From Solanum dulcamara (Eukaryota; Streptophyta; Magnoliopsida; Solanales; Solanaceae), in the NCBI RefSeq assembly GCF_947179165.1, contig NC_077245.1:11998740-12062739 (forward strand): a stretch of 64,000 bases of DNA, given 5' to 3'. Positions 47,696-60,600 of the stretch are shown here, piece by piece; the stretch's first letter is position 1; each line of letters opens with the position of its first letter. Under the pieces are notes generated by a model, which saw only the letters and a program-made list of their open reading frames with translations, was not told the DNA's origin and did no database searches. A program made the position numbers and the translations under genes.

Positions 47696-48501
47696 TGTCA
47701 CGATCCCAATCTGCCGTGACTGGTACCCACAATACTTATTCCAATGGGATAACCATCTCTACAGCCCAACTTATCAAACTTTAGGAGATACAGTTAAAGA
47801 CTTGCGAAAGTAGGAATAAACCGGAAATAATACTGAATTCCTATAAACTCAGTCAACTATGTTAATAACAACGAAATGTGGAAGTAAACACATCCTAGGA
47901 ACTGAAAGTCATCGTACCAAAATACTAACTAACAAATCTAGAACAGGAGTACAACTCCAAATAGAAACTAATAAATAAACAGGAATATTGTCTGAACATC
48001 TGAGTTCCGAAAGAAGGCATGAGATAAAAGAAAAGTCCATAGCAGTATGACAGAATAGCTCACCCTTAGACTTTGAACACCCTATTAATCTTCCAACCAA
48101 GGTCTCTTTGTAACCGACTGAATATGCCCTGTACTCAACAAAAAGGCAAAGCAAAAGTAGTATCAGTACAATAACAATGGTGTACTGGTAAGATCACGCA
48201 GTTAGTCAGTAAGCGGATCATAGATAAGCCAGTTTCAACCCAATAGGCAATACATATACAAAATAAGTCAACCACATCAAAATATCATAACTTAATGTCT
48301 TTCACATGCTATAATTTCACACAAGGGTCCTCTTGAGGGACCAACAAATAATTAACTTTGTGTCAGAACATGACAACCGATCTAAGTATATGTCAGAATA
48401 TGACACTCGATCCAAATATATATCAGAATATGGCATCCAATCTAAATTAATTATATATCAAAATGTGACACCCGATCCCAAGATATCACAATCACAAGAA
48501 C
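47696..48501 (-). repeat. Truncated LTR of family Z, minus orientation
   Basis: Begins TGTCACGATCCC (the reverse of an LTR ending GGGATCGTGACA). It contains inverted versions of the ATCGG/CCGAT units of the preceding segment. It is cut at 48502 by the Y2 LTR. Confidence 0.55.
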
Positions 48502-50938
48502 TGTAACACCCCTCAAAATAAATTTCTAAGATTCGGACCTTTCTTCTATACGTGTAGGGTCGAACTTGATTATTGTGAAATATATGAATGAGTTAAGATG
48601 AGTCCCTAAGAAATTGAAAAGTGTTAGAGGTGATGTGGGGTCACAAACGACCCCTAGGACCAAGCTAAGTCCAAAGGATTCGTCGTGGCTAAGTTTTAGG
48701 ATGAGTTTGTATAAGGGGTCGACTTGTAACGACCCTATATTTTGAAAGACAACAATCTAGGTGGACCAAGACCTATTAAATTAAAGGTCATCGAGTCTTC
48801 TTTTCAACGCCACCAAGAATATAATTTTTGGAGTTCAGAGTCAAAAGATATGACGATCCTAAGATGAACTAGCACTGTAGGAACTTCAGGTCTGGGTTGC
48901 AATTGCTGGGAATCTGGGCTTGGTGCCGCAGTGGCGTGATGTGCCACTATCGCTCCAAGAAAAATCCTCAGTAGTTTGTTCCTTGGCGCGACGCGCCACT
49001 ACGAGATGTCCAGGGTTTTCAAGCCTAATTTAGAGAACCCAGAAAACTTGGGCTTGGCGCTGTAAGGGCGCGATGCACTACTATCGCTCCATAAAACAGC
49101 CTCAGTAGTTTGGCCCTTGGCACGACACGCCACTAGCAAATGTGTAGGTTTTACGCCTATTCGATTTGGTGCCGCAGTGGCGCGATGTGCCACTATCGCG
49201 CCAGGAACATTTTTAGCCTATTTTTCAGAATTTTGGAAAAAGGGCAATTTGGGAATTGTCCCAAATTATATATGTATCATCCTTGAATGATTTTGGACCA
49301 TATTTTCAGCCTTTCCCTTTCTCTCTAAAAAAGCCCTAGAAATCCCTCACTTCTTCTTCTTCTTCTTCATTTCCAACAAGGATTTCTTCTAAGAGCTTCA
49401 AGACTCCAAGTTTCCATTGAAGATCCAACAACAAGGTTTCTTTAAGAATTTATTCTAAGGTATGTAAGGCTATTCAAAGCATGGGTTGAGTCCACCCATG
49501 TGCCCTACTCTTTCTTTGAGGTTAGATGTCCATAAGAATAGAGTTTCTTGATAGGTCTATGTCCAAATGAGTCTTGTCATCCATTAATGTGATTCTTGTT
49601 TTGTTGATGTTGTTGAGACAAGAAATTTCTAGAAAGAACCTTCATGTGAGTTTGAGTTGATGAAGATGAGTTGTTAAATGTGCTTTATTAATTTTCTTAA
49701 CTATGTGGATTATAATAAATGATGTTATTTTCTTAAAAATGTTGCTTATCTTGAATTGTTGATTTAAAGCCTTGGTGTTGTGTTGAGTCTCAAAAGACTT
49801 TTTAAATGAATAGAGGAACGATTGGATAGGTTTATGTGTTGTTATAAATGCATATTTAAATTACTCTTGAAAGATATGATTGGAATCGATCGGATAGTAT
49901 GATTGGGAGATGTTTGATGATGATAGAGTTGATGAGTTGACAAGGTTCTAAATGAGACTTTTCGATATGATTTGATTGAGTTGATTGGATGGAGTTTTAT
50001 GAGCATTGAGTCTTAGGAGGAGTATCGAGCACCGAATTGGATAAGAGTATAGTACATACTCAAACCCAATAACTACGTCGCCAAACGTAGGAGGAGATTG
50101 AACCATTAAAGTTGGATGCTTCCCCAAAATTATTGTCCTGACATTATAGGACTTGGTTGGATTGGATCCATGATTGGTTAATTCGTTCATACCCTGGCTA
50201 AGTATGAACGGATGTGGCAATAACGATTGTTTGTTGTACTTTTACTGGCTCATAAGTGATGGTTGTCGGATAAGAGAAACTCCCACATAGGTCTTGGTAG
50301 TACTCCGAGTCGGATTGAGTTGATTTGTATATGATTTGGTCCCGTCTAAACTATATTCTTGCTTAGACTTAGGATGCTTGTTGAGTTGTATTTCTTTCTG
50401 AGTTGAAATTCTTGAGTTGATTTAGTTCCTTCTGATGTTGTTTCATTCGGCCATTTTACATACTCGTACATTCCACATACTGACGTCATTTGGCTTGCAT
50501 CGTTTCATGATGCAGAGACAGGTACTAGAGATCATCAACTGGTGCACCGTTGAAGATCTACACACCTCTAGCTACTTGGTGAGCCCTCCTAGTTTCTGGA
50601 GGATGCTAGACTTTCTTTACCATTTTGTTTGATTTCTTTATTTTGTTTGTTGGTAGCCATAGGCTCGTCATTGGCACCTCCTAGACTTTGATAGAGGCTT
50701 CATAGACTAGAGTGTGGGGAGGTTGGACTATTATTTTGAGTAGTCTTATTATACTCGTTTGTTGAGTAGATAGTGGTTGGCCTTCGGCCCCATGATATGG
50801 TTAGTGTGCTTATGGGTGAGTCCTCCATTGAGTGAATGTGATTGAATGATAGTGTGACAGAATCAGGTGGTTCGCTTGAAGGCTAGAAATAATTTTCGAG
50901 TGCTGGTCACGTCTAGGGTACCCTCTCGGGGCGTAACA
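48502..50938 (+). repeat. 5' LTR of Y2
   Basis: 2,437 bp, from TGTAACACCCCTC to GGGGCGTAACA. U3 holds an array of GC-rich palindromic modules (48902-49205). A TATA-like TATATATG follows at about 49267. The splice-donor-like AAGGTATGTAAGG lies at 49457-49469. Confidence 0.88.
48902..49205. repeat. GC-rich palindromic modules in the Y2 U3 region
   Basis: Alternating short modules: one with TGGCGCGACGCGCCA (perfect inverted arms, 48984-48998) and its decayed form TGGCACGACACGCCA (49118-49132), and one of the form GTGGCGCGATGTGCCACTA (about 48930, 49055, 49178). All sit 60-370 bases upstream of the TATA-like site. Decay is mainly C-to-T and G-to-A at CpG. Confidence 0.8.
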
Positions 50939-50942
50939 AATA

Positions 50943-50954
50943 TAGTATCAGAGC
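50943..50954 (+). other. Degenerate primer-binding site of Y2
   Basis: TAGTATCAGAGC just inside the 5' LTR; one base different from the TGGTATCAGAGC of the other copies. Confidence 0.7.
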
Positions 50955-51155
50955 ACAGAGTTCAAGAGTCCTAAGGAGTCTATGAAGCCGTGTCTAGTAG
51001 AGTCTTGTTTATGAGTGTGTTGTGCACCACACTTATAATCAGAAGGCTATAAGAGATTAGGAATTGTTTCACTTCTTTCATACTCTGAATTCGTGTGATA
51101 GAGTTAAACTCTATAAAACTTCCCTTCTAATTCGTGCGTTTATTCATTACAGATA

Positions 51156-54100
51156 ATGCCTCCTAAACGTACTGCTAGCCAGAGGAATGCTGATAATGCA
51201 GAGATGACACAGTCAGAGGTATGCCCATCGAGGGCTAGGGGCCGACCTGCGAGGTATGCGGAGGCACCTCAAGTGCCTACTACTCCGCCGGCACCAACGT
51301 CAGAAGCAGATTTTTGAGGAGCGATTGCTATGCTCACTCAACTAGTGGCTGCCCGAAATGGTAACCAGAGTTCGCCAACTCTTAGCTCTAGTTCCCAAGA
51401 GCTGTCTACTGCCGCCAGAATTCAAGACTTTCTGAGAATGAATCCGCTGACATTCACAGGTTCTAAGGTTGATGAAGACCCCCAAAAATTATTGATGAGA
51501 TGTGGAAAATCCTGAAAGTCATCATGCTACAGAAATTAAGGGGGTTGAGTTGGTGTCTTATCAACTTAAAGATATGGCAAATATTTGGTATAACCAATGG
51601 GAACAAGCAAGAGATGGGGGTGCTGAACCTGCTATGTGGGATGAATTTTAGGGAGCCTTTCTTGACCATTTCTTTCCCAGAGAATTGAGGGAAGCGAAGG
51701 TGGAAGAGTTTATGAATCTAAAATAAGAAAGTATAATTGTTAAGGAGTATAGTCTAATGTTCATTCAACTGTCCAGATATGCTCCAGAGATGATCCCAGA
51801 TGTGAGGTCGAAGATGAGGAAATTTGTCTCCGGTTTGGGAAGACATGTGAAGAAGGAGTGCAAAGCGGCATTGTTAATCTCTGATATGAATATTTCAAGA
51901 TTAATGGTGTACGCTCAATAGGTAGAGGATGAGAAGAGAAAAGACAGAGAGGAGCATTTGAGCAAGAAGGCAAATTCAGCGGGCCATGAGAATGAACGGA
52001 GGCAAAACAAGGGCAACAGGTCCTTCTTCGAGAAGAGGCCTTCCAACTATGCCTCATCTACCGCCAGTGCACCTATGCTGCAGAACAGGTATGATTGATA
52101 GGGACAGAGTCACCAAAATCTCAGACCCCAGGGTTCTCAATCCCAGTCTAGTGTGGGTAAGGTTTGCAAGGGAATCCACTATGCGGCAAGTGAGGAAAGC
52201 TCCACTTGGGGGAGTGCAGAGCGGGGAGGGCTGGCTGTTATAAGTGTGGCGAAATAGGCCATTTTCAGAAAGAGTGTCCAATATGGAGAGACAGAGCCCA
52301 GTTCTCTACCACCGCACCGCCAGCTAGAGGTAATCAGAGGGGCACTACTTCAGGTACGAGTGGAGGTAAAAACCGCCTATATGTCATGGATAGTTATCAA
52401 GATCAGGAGAACTCTCCAAACGTCGTAACGGGTATGATTCGAGTCTCTTCTCTTGACTATTATATTTTGATGGATCCGGGTGCCACGCTATCTTTTGTGA
52501 CTCCTTACGTGTCTAGTAAATTCAATAAAATTCCTGAATGTCTTCTTGAGCCTTTCAGTGTATCTACTCTTGTCGGTGATTCTATCTTAGCTGAGAGAGT
52601 CTATAGAGATTGCACTGTGCCAATTCATCACAGGGATACCTTGGCCGACTTAGTTGAGTTGGACATGATTGATTTTGACATGATCCTTGGCATGGACTGG
52701 CTTTATGTCTGTTATGCCTCTATTGATTGTAGGACCTGGATTGTTAAGTTCAAATTCCTAAACGAGGCTGTCATAGAGTGGAAGGGGAGTCCGATCGTGC
52801 CTAAGGGTAAGTTTATTTCCTACCTTAGGGCCAGGAAGCTAATCTCAAAAGGATGTATATATCATATTGTCCGAGTGAAAGATAATAATGTTGAATCCCC
52901 ATCCCTCGAGTCGGTCTTTTCTGAAGACTTGCCTGAAGTCCCTCCTGATAGAGAGATTGACTTTAGGATTGATGTTCTTCCTGATACCCAGCCTATCTCA
53001 ATCCCTCCATATAGAATGGCTCCAGCTGAGTTGAAAAAGTTGAAGGAACAGTTGAAGAACTTGTTAGATAAGAGATTCATTAGGCCGAGTGTCTCACCAT
53101 GGGGTGCTCCCATCCTATTTATGTGAAAGAAAGATGGGTCCCTTAGAATATGTGTTGATTACAAGCAACTGAACAAGGTCACCATAAAGAATAAATACCC
53201 TCTCCCTCGAATAGATAATTTATTTGATCAACTTTAGGGTGCTACTTTTTTCTCAAAGATAGACCTAAGATCTGGCTATTATCAGTTGAAGGTGAGGGAG
53301 TGTGATATTCCAAAGACCATGTTTCGGACCTATTATGGCCACTTTGAATTTTTGGTCATGTTTTTTGGGTTGACAAATGCCCCCGCAGCTTTTATGGACA
53401 TCATAAATTGAGTATTTAAACCATATCTTGATATATTTGTGATTGTATTCATAGATGATATCTTGGTCTACTTCAAGAGTGAGGAGGAGCACGTCCATCA
53501 TCTTAGAGTCGTCTTACAAACTTTGAAAGACCAGGTATTATATGTAAAGTTCTCCAAGTGTGAATTTTGGCTTGCATCAGTGTCTTTTCTAGGCCACATT
53601 ATATCTGGAGATGGTATTTAGGTTGATGCTCAGAAGATTGAGACAGTGAAAACTGGCCCAGACCCACATCCTTGATAGAGATAAGAAGCTTCTTGGGTTT
53701 GGCTGGCTATTATCGAAGGTCTGTAGAGGGATTCTCATCCATATCATCACCATTGACCAAGCTGACCCAAAAGAAAGCTAAGTTCCAATGGTCCGATGCT
53801 TGTGAGGAGAGTTTCTAAAAATTAAAGACCAAGCTAATCACTGCTCCTGTTCTAACCTTGCCGGATGGAACAGAAGATTTTGTGATCTATTGTGATGCAT
53901 CTAGAGTTGGTTTGGAATGTGTGCTGATACAAAAAGGGAAGGTGATAGCTTATGCTTCAAGATAGCTTAAGGTTCATGAGAGGAATTACCCAACTCATGA
54001 CTTTGAACTGGCAGCTGTGGTATTTTCCATTAAAATTTGGCGCCACTACTTGTATGGAGTACATGTTGATGTGTTCACCGATCACAAGAGTTTACAATAC

Positions 54101-55164
54101 ATCTTTATCCAGAAGGAACTCAACCTGAGGTAAAAGAGATGGCTCAAACTACTCAAAGACTATGATATGAGCATCCTCTACCATCCAGGTAAAGCTAATG
54201 TTGTTGTTGATACTCTTAGTAGGTTGTTTATGGGTAGCACTGCCTATGTGGAGGAAGAGAGGAGAGAATTAATGAAGGAGGTACATAGATTAGCCCGACT
54301 AGGAGTTCGTCTTGAAGAGGAAAATAAAGGCGGAATTACTGTTCAGGATGGGTCTACGTCCTCAATTGTGGCAAAGGTAAAGAAGAAACAAGATCAGGAT
54401 CCTGTCCTTCTTCAATTGAAGGAAGTTGTTCACAAACAAGATGTGATGGTTTTTACCAAAGGGGGAGATGGTGTGTTGAGGTACCAAAATAAATTGTGTG
54501 TACCTAATATTGGTGATGTTCGAGAGAGGATTATGGCTGAAGCGCATAGTTCTAGATAATCTATTCATCCGAGCTCTATAAAACTGTATCATGACTTGAG
54601 AGAAATCTATTGGTAGAGTGGGATAAAGATAGATATTGCGGAATTTGTTTCCAAGTGCCCGAATTGCCAATAGGTGAAAGTTGAGCATCAAAGGCCATAT
54701 GGTTTAGCTCAAAACATAGAAATTCTGGAATGGAAGTGGGAGATGATCAACATAGACTTTATTATAGGTTTGTCGAAGTCCCGGAAGCAATATGATTCGA
54801 TTTGGGTAATTATGGATAAGATGAAAAAATTAGCTCACTTCTTGGCGGTTAAGACTACTGACACCGCATAAAATTATGCAAAGTTATACATTCAAGAGAT
54901 CGTCAGGTTGCATGGGGCTCTCTTGTCTATCATCTCAGACAGGGGATCTCAATTCACTTTCCAATTTTGGAATTCTTTCAGAAGGGACTGGGTTCGAAGG
55001 TAAACTTGAGTACGGTCTTTCATCCCCAGACAGATGGCCAAGCAGAGCGCACCATCCAGACATTGGAAGATATGTTGAGGGCATGTGTGCTTGACTTCAA
55101 ATGAAATTGGAATGATCACTTACCTCTTATAGAGTTTGCATATAATAATAGCTATCATGCAAGC
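51156..55164 (+). pseudogene. gag-pol of Y2 (broken, 3' end outside)
   Basis: Starts MPPKRTASQRN at 51156, immediately after TTCATTACAG. Pieces: Gag (51156-52200, with a TGA early on and a frameshift near 51490), CCHC knuckle [14 protein letters not shown] (about 52236-52277), protease [10 protein letters not shown] (about 52465-52495), and reverse transcriptase (about 53050-53620) with an intact [10 protein letters not shown]. RNase H and integrase with its zinc finger (about 54540-54700) follow, ending in the YNNSYHAS segment at 55164. Relative to Y1, a short in-frame deletion removes about eight residues before [10 protein letters not shown] (about 52915). Many nonsense codons; inactive. 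Confidence 0.87.
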
Positions 55165-57466
55165 TGTAACATCCCCTAAAAACGTTGTATACAATGTTTA
55201 GATTTTTCCCTAAACATGATGTAGCCTCTGTATTTTGGGCATAACTTTTAATGGGAATATCCAAATTAAGTAATTAAAATTTCTGAGTAACCACGAGATC
55301 ATTACCTACAACTTTTGACCATATTTTAATATTCAGAGGTTAAGTAGGTCAAATAAATTAATTTTTGTAAGGTAGGATGCTGTGACAGAAATGAGCGTTT
55401 ATAGAAGAAATATCATATTTCACTGTAGGTTTATCCAAATTGGTTGATTCTTGAACGATATGAAACTAGACTTCCATATCTACAATTCTTATGAAGACAC
55501 CAAATCCTAATAAGGAATTTATCTTATTCAAACGCAGCTCCCAAAAGGAGTATTCTGTCAAAAATAACTCATTTCACCTACCATAGAAAGATGTAGATAC
55601 ATTTGACATCACTCATGACATAAATTGTCCTCCATTTAACATCATCCATAACATCAATATATTCCACTAAATTTTCAGATTTTTTTTTATAATTATTTTA
55701 TTTATTGTTAGGTCCCTTTTTCCCACCTATAAATACCCACTTTATTTCCTTATTTTATTCATCAAGCTTTCTCAAGCAAATCTTCTCTCTATACACTTCT
55801 TTACATATTTTCAAATATAGTTTTAGTTCTTAGTAGTGAAGAAATACTATTCTGGTGATTCATATACTCCGGGTAGTACACAAAACGTTCCGGCAAGGAG
55901 AGAAGCTAGGACTCAAGAGTGTTCATTAAGTCTTTCGGTACCAACTAAAGCTTCGGTTTCCAGGTATGTAAGGCTTCAATGAGAGTATTTCTTCTACTCT
56001 CATGTCTAAATTATTTTGATTATATGATAAATTATATTTATTTTTTTTAAGTTTTACTCTAAGTTATGTGGGGGTTAATCCATGGGTTCTTTCACCCATG
56101 TAGTACAAAAATCTTTCAACTAAATCTCTTGATTTCAAATAATATTTTCTTATGTTAATTCTTATTTTTATTTAATAGTATGAATCATGGCTAAACTAAT
56201 GATTACTGCTCTATTTTGATGCAACATAATTTCATATGTATGAATTGATGTATTACAAGTAATTCCTCTATTTATCTATTTAAAAGTTCTTGAAATTCAT
56301 GGTGGGTTATTTAAAGCATGATTTTTAATTAATGGATTTCAAAGTATTTATGTATATTTATTTACATACATATTTGCAAGTTGAAGTGATTTGAACCCAC
56401 CTAGTTTTACTATGTTTTTAATAAAGTTTGACTTGAAAGCTTTGACTCCAAATAAATGTTTATGAAAGCAATATCTATGATAAAAAAGGGAGTCTTATGA
56501 AATGATATGAATGATGGATTCTTTATGCAATAAGGACAATTCTTGCATATTTGAAATATCAAATGTTTTAATGAGCTATTCTACCGAATATAATATTTGA
56601 ATTCTCAAGTTATATGCTATGAATATTTTGAAGTATTAAACTATTCCGTGCGATTGACTTAGCACCGAATGAGGCATTGAGGTGGGATTCGGTAAGGGAA
56701 TCCTAGTAGCAACCCCTTGTCTCATTAACTATGTGCCAACATAGGAGCCCTTGTAGGCTTAGGCTAATGGATCCATAAATAGCCCTTAAAGTTAAAGTTA
56801 AAGAAATGAATGAAGTTGACGGAGTTCTACCTGGCAAGTAGTCTCCCCGGCCAACGTAGGGGGTTATGTTGGATTCCATGTAATAGCTCGCATGGTCTTA
56901 AATGTCTGTTATGGTTATTTTCCCACAAAATGAATGTTTTAAAGGATATCCATATGATTTATTATGCATGTATTACATTATGTTCCATATTACATAAATA
57001 TTATAATATTTTCTCAATGTTCATGCATTCTTACATACTTAGTACATTCAAAGTACTAACGCATACTCTTTTGCCTACATGATATCACCATGTAGGGATC
57101 GGTGCTCCTCCTCGTTCTCCTCCACGTGGCTAGTTGATATTCCATTGAAAACTACTTTTGGTGAGTTCCCATGTTCCGGGAACAATACTCTTTTATCTTT
57201 CTAGTTTATGATATGTTAAGATATTTTACTATGAAATTTCTTCTGTTATGATTGAGGGTGAGCTAGGGACTTGTCTTAGCCCCATTAAATCTAATAGTTA
57301 GAGGTATTGTTGGACATATGTAAGTTTAAGATTTACTATTATGATTTTCGTATGTTTATCATCATTACCTATAAAAGGCTAAAAGAATGCTAAGAGGCTT
57401 GATTGAGGTACTTTCAGGTACCTCATTCGCCATGTCACGTCTAGGCCCTAGGCTTGGGTCGTGACA
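55165..57466 (+). repeat. 5' LTR of X2
   Basis: 2,302 bp, TGTAACATCCCC to GGGTCGTGACA. Contains TATA box CTATAAATAC (55726-55735) and the splice-donor-like CAGGTATGTAAGG (55961-55973). Confidence 0.92.
55726..55735 (+). promoter_or_regulatory. TATA box of the X2 5' LTR
   Basis: CCTATAAATACC context, conserved in the X1 LTRs and in the X2 3' LTR (63011-63020). It implies that U3 is about 590 bases and that R-U5 covers the remaining about 1.7 kb. Confidence 0.65.
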
Positions 57467-57678
57467 AACATGGTATCAGAGCCCGAGGTTTTGAATGATC
57501 TTTGGAGTCCAACATACTGCGTCGAATAGGGTCTTGTTCATGATTGTGAAGCGCGCCACAATTATGAATAGGAGACTATAAGGCGTTTAGGAAAATTTTT
57601 CACTTCTTTCAAATTCATGTCGTACCTTAGAGCATCCTAAGCTTTCCTTTAACTAACAACCCATTTTGTGTGCTCTAG
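55964..57678 (+). other. Predicted leader intron of X2
   Basis: Donor CAG|GTATGT (55961-55969). Acceptor GTGTGCTCTAG|AT at 57677-57678, four bases before the gag ATG (57682), preceded by a pyrimidine-rich stretch and the branch-point-like CTAAC. Removal would join a leader of about 200 bases to gag and delete most of U5 and the primer site. This is a prediction from sequence only. The same arrangement is visible in Y2 (49460-51152) and in the minus-strand copies. Confidence 0.5.
57471..57482 (+). other. Primer-binding site of X2
   Basis: TGGTATCAGAGC, complementary to the 3' end of initiator methionine tRNA, four bases after the LTR. Confidence 0.88.
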
Positions 57679-57681
57679 ATA

Positions 57682-60600
57682 ATGACTCGTGGAAGACAAC
57701 CTCGAAGATCAAGGGTTGACGATGAGGACCAAACTCTTTCGGTTCCCAATGCCCAACATCATGAGGATGGGGTAACCCATGCTGAGTTTCGCAGTGTTAT
57801 TACTTTGTTAGCTCAAGTCGTAGCCAACCAAGGGAATCTAGGTGTTCCTCCTCCCCAAATACAAAATCCATCCTCTAGGATTCGGGATTTCCAAAGGATG
57901 AATCCGCCCGAGTTCGATGGTTCTAAACTAGATGAGAACCCTATGGAGTTCATTAATGAGGTGTACCAGATTGTGGCTATCATGGGTGTGCCACCAAATG
58001 AGAAGGCCGAGCTAGTGGCCTATCAACTCAAAGGTATGGCTCGAGTGTGGTATGAACAATGGGTTGTTGAGAAGGATGAAGAAATAGGGCCGATAGGATA
58101 GGAAGAGTTTAAAGGTGCCTTCCTAGATCGCTTCTTCCCATTGGAGCTAAGGGAGGCCAAAATCCAAGAGTTCATCAACCTCCGTCAAGGAAGTATGAAC
58201 GTGAGGGAGTATGCTCTCAAATTTACTAAGTTGTCAAAGTATGCTCCCTTCATGGTCTCTGACCCAAGAGCTAGGATGAGCAAGTTTATTTCCGATGTCT
58301 CAAGCTTGGTGTCCAAGGAGTGCAAAACGGCCATATTGATCAAGGAGATGGATATCTCTCGGTTAATGACTTACGCAGAATAAATTGAAGAAGAGAAGCT
58401 TAGAGAGAGATCAAGGGGGTTCAAAAAGGCTAGAGTAGATGGTAGAGGGTTTAACCCTCAAAGGTCCGATCATGGTAACAATGGCAAAGGCCAAGGTGGG
58501 CAACGATTTGTGGGACAAGGTTCTACTAATACTCCTCCTATAAAGTTCAACAAGGACAAGAGTGGTAAACTAATGATTCCAAAAGAGAATGTTGCTACTC
58601 AAACTTTCCTCGCTTGCAAGAAGTGTGGAAGGACTCACAAAGGGGAATGCTTAGCCGATTCCAATGCATGCTTTAAGTGTGGAAAGCTGGGTCACCATGC
58701 TAAGGATTGTAGAGATGGTGGTGGTAGGACTCAAGGACAAATTTCTCATGGTCAACAAGTCCAAGAAGGTGTCCAACGCACCAACCGCTTTTATGCCTTG
58801 CATGGGAGACAAGAGGTTGATGATGCACCCAATGTCATTACCGGTATGTTAAAGGTCTTTTCTTTTGATGTGTATGCACTATTAGATCCGGGTGCAAATT
58901 TATCTTTTGTTACTCCATTCCTTGCTAATAGATTTGATGTTTTACCTGAAATGTTATTAGAACCTTATTTAGTGTCTACCCCTATTGGTGAGTCAGTTAT
59001 TGCTAGAAAGGTCTATAGGGGTTTCCTTGTGTCTATCTTGCATAAAGTTATTCCTTTTGATCTCATTGAGCTTGACATGATAGATTTCGATGTCATTCTT
59101 GGGATGGATTGGTTACATGCATCTTATGCTTCTATAGATTGTAGGAATCGTCGAGTCAAGTTCCAATTTCCAAATGAGCCTGTTATTGAATGACAGGGTC
59201 ATGATTCGGTGGTGAAGGGTCAGTTTATTTCTTATCTTAAGGCTCGCAAAATGATTTCTAAGGGATGTATTTACCATATTGTGAGGGTTAGGGATGTCAA
59301 CTCCAAAAGTCCTTCTCTTGAGTCAGTTCCTATAGTCAATGAATTCCCCGATGTCTTTCCTGATGACCTTCCTGGTGTCCCCCCTGAAAGGGAAGTTGAT
59401 TTTGGTATCGATCTTCTCCCCGATACCCAACCTATCTCTATTCCTCCTTACCGCATAGCCCCAGCAGAATTGAAATAGCTGGAACAATTAAAGGACTTGT
59501 TACAGAAGGGGTTCATAAGACCAAGTATTTCTCCATGGGGTGCTCCCATTCTATTTGTAAGAAAGAAGGATGGGTCACTTAGAATGTGCATAGACTACCA
59601 GCAATTAAATAAGATGACCATTAAGAACAAGTACCCACTCCCTAGAATAGATGACTTGTTTGATCAATTACAAGGGGCAAGTCACTTCTCCAAGATCGAC
59701 CTTCGGTCTGGCTACCACCAACTACGGGTAAGGGAGTGTGACATTCCCAAAACAGCCTTCCGAACAAGGTATGGTCACTATGAGTTTGTGGTGATGAGTT
59801 TTGGGTTGACAAATGCACCGGTGGTGTTTATGGACTTGATGAATAGGGTGTTCAAACCTTACCTTGATACCTTTGTAGTGGTCTTCATTGATGATATTTT
59901 AATTTACTCTTGGGGTGAGGAAGAACATAAAAATCACTTGAGAGTTGTTCTTCAAACATTGAGGGATAAACAATTATTTGCAAAATTTAGTAAGTGTGAA
60001 TTTTGGTTAAAGGAGGTAGCATTTCTTGGTCACGTAGTATATGGTGATGGAATCAAGGTTGATCCTAAGAAAATAGAGGCAGTCAAAAATTGGCCTAGAT
60101 CATTATCTCCTTCAGATATTAGGAGCTTCTTAGGTCTAGCCGGGTACTATAGAAGGTTCGTCAAAGGCTTTTCTTCCATCTCATCTCCTATGACAAAATT
60201 GACCCAAAAGAAATCCAAATTCATATGGACAAATGAGTGTGAGAAGAGTTTCCAGACCTTAAAAGATCGACTTACCCCTGCTCCTATTTTGGCTCTCCCA
60301 GAAGGATTAGAAGGGTTTGTAGTTTATTGTGATGCTTCAAAGATTGGTTTAGGTTGTGTCTTAATGCAAAAAGGCAAGGTAATAGCCTATGCTTCTAGGA
60401 AATTAAAGGTGCATGAGCGCAACTACCCTACCCATGACCTTTAATTGGCAGCCGTTGTTTTTGCTCTAAAGATTTGGAGGCATTACCTCTATGGGGTGCA
60501 TGTGGATATGTATACTGATCATAAGAGTCTTCAATATGTGTTCACCCAAAAGGACCTTAATCTAAGGCAAATGAGGTGGCTAGAACTCCTTAAGGACTAT

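Larger units (their letters stand above)
48502..55164 (+). mobile_element. Family-Y gypsy element (Y2), cut by X2
   Basis: A plus-strand element: 5' LTR 48502-50938, a degenerate primer site, then a gag-pol remnant up to the integrase region. There it is interrupted at 55165 by a family-X element. Its remainder should lie beyond the window, after X2. Compared with Y1, many more stops and frameshifts are present, so it appears older. Confidence 0.87.
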
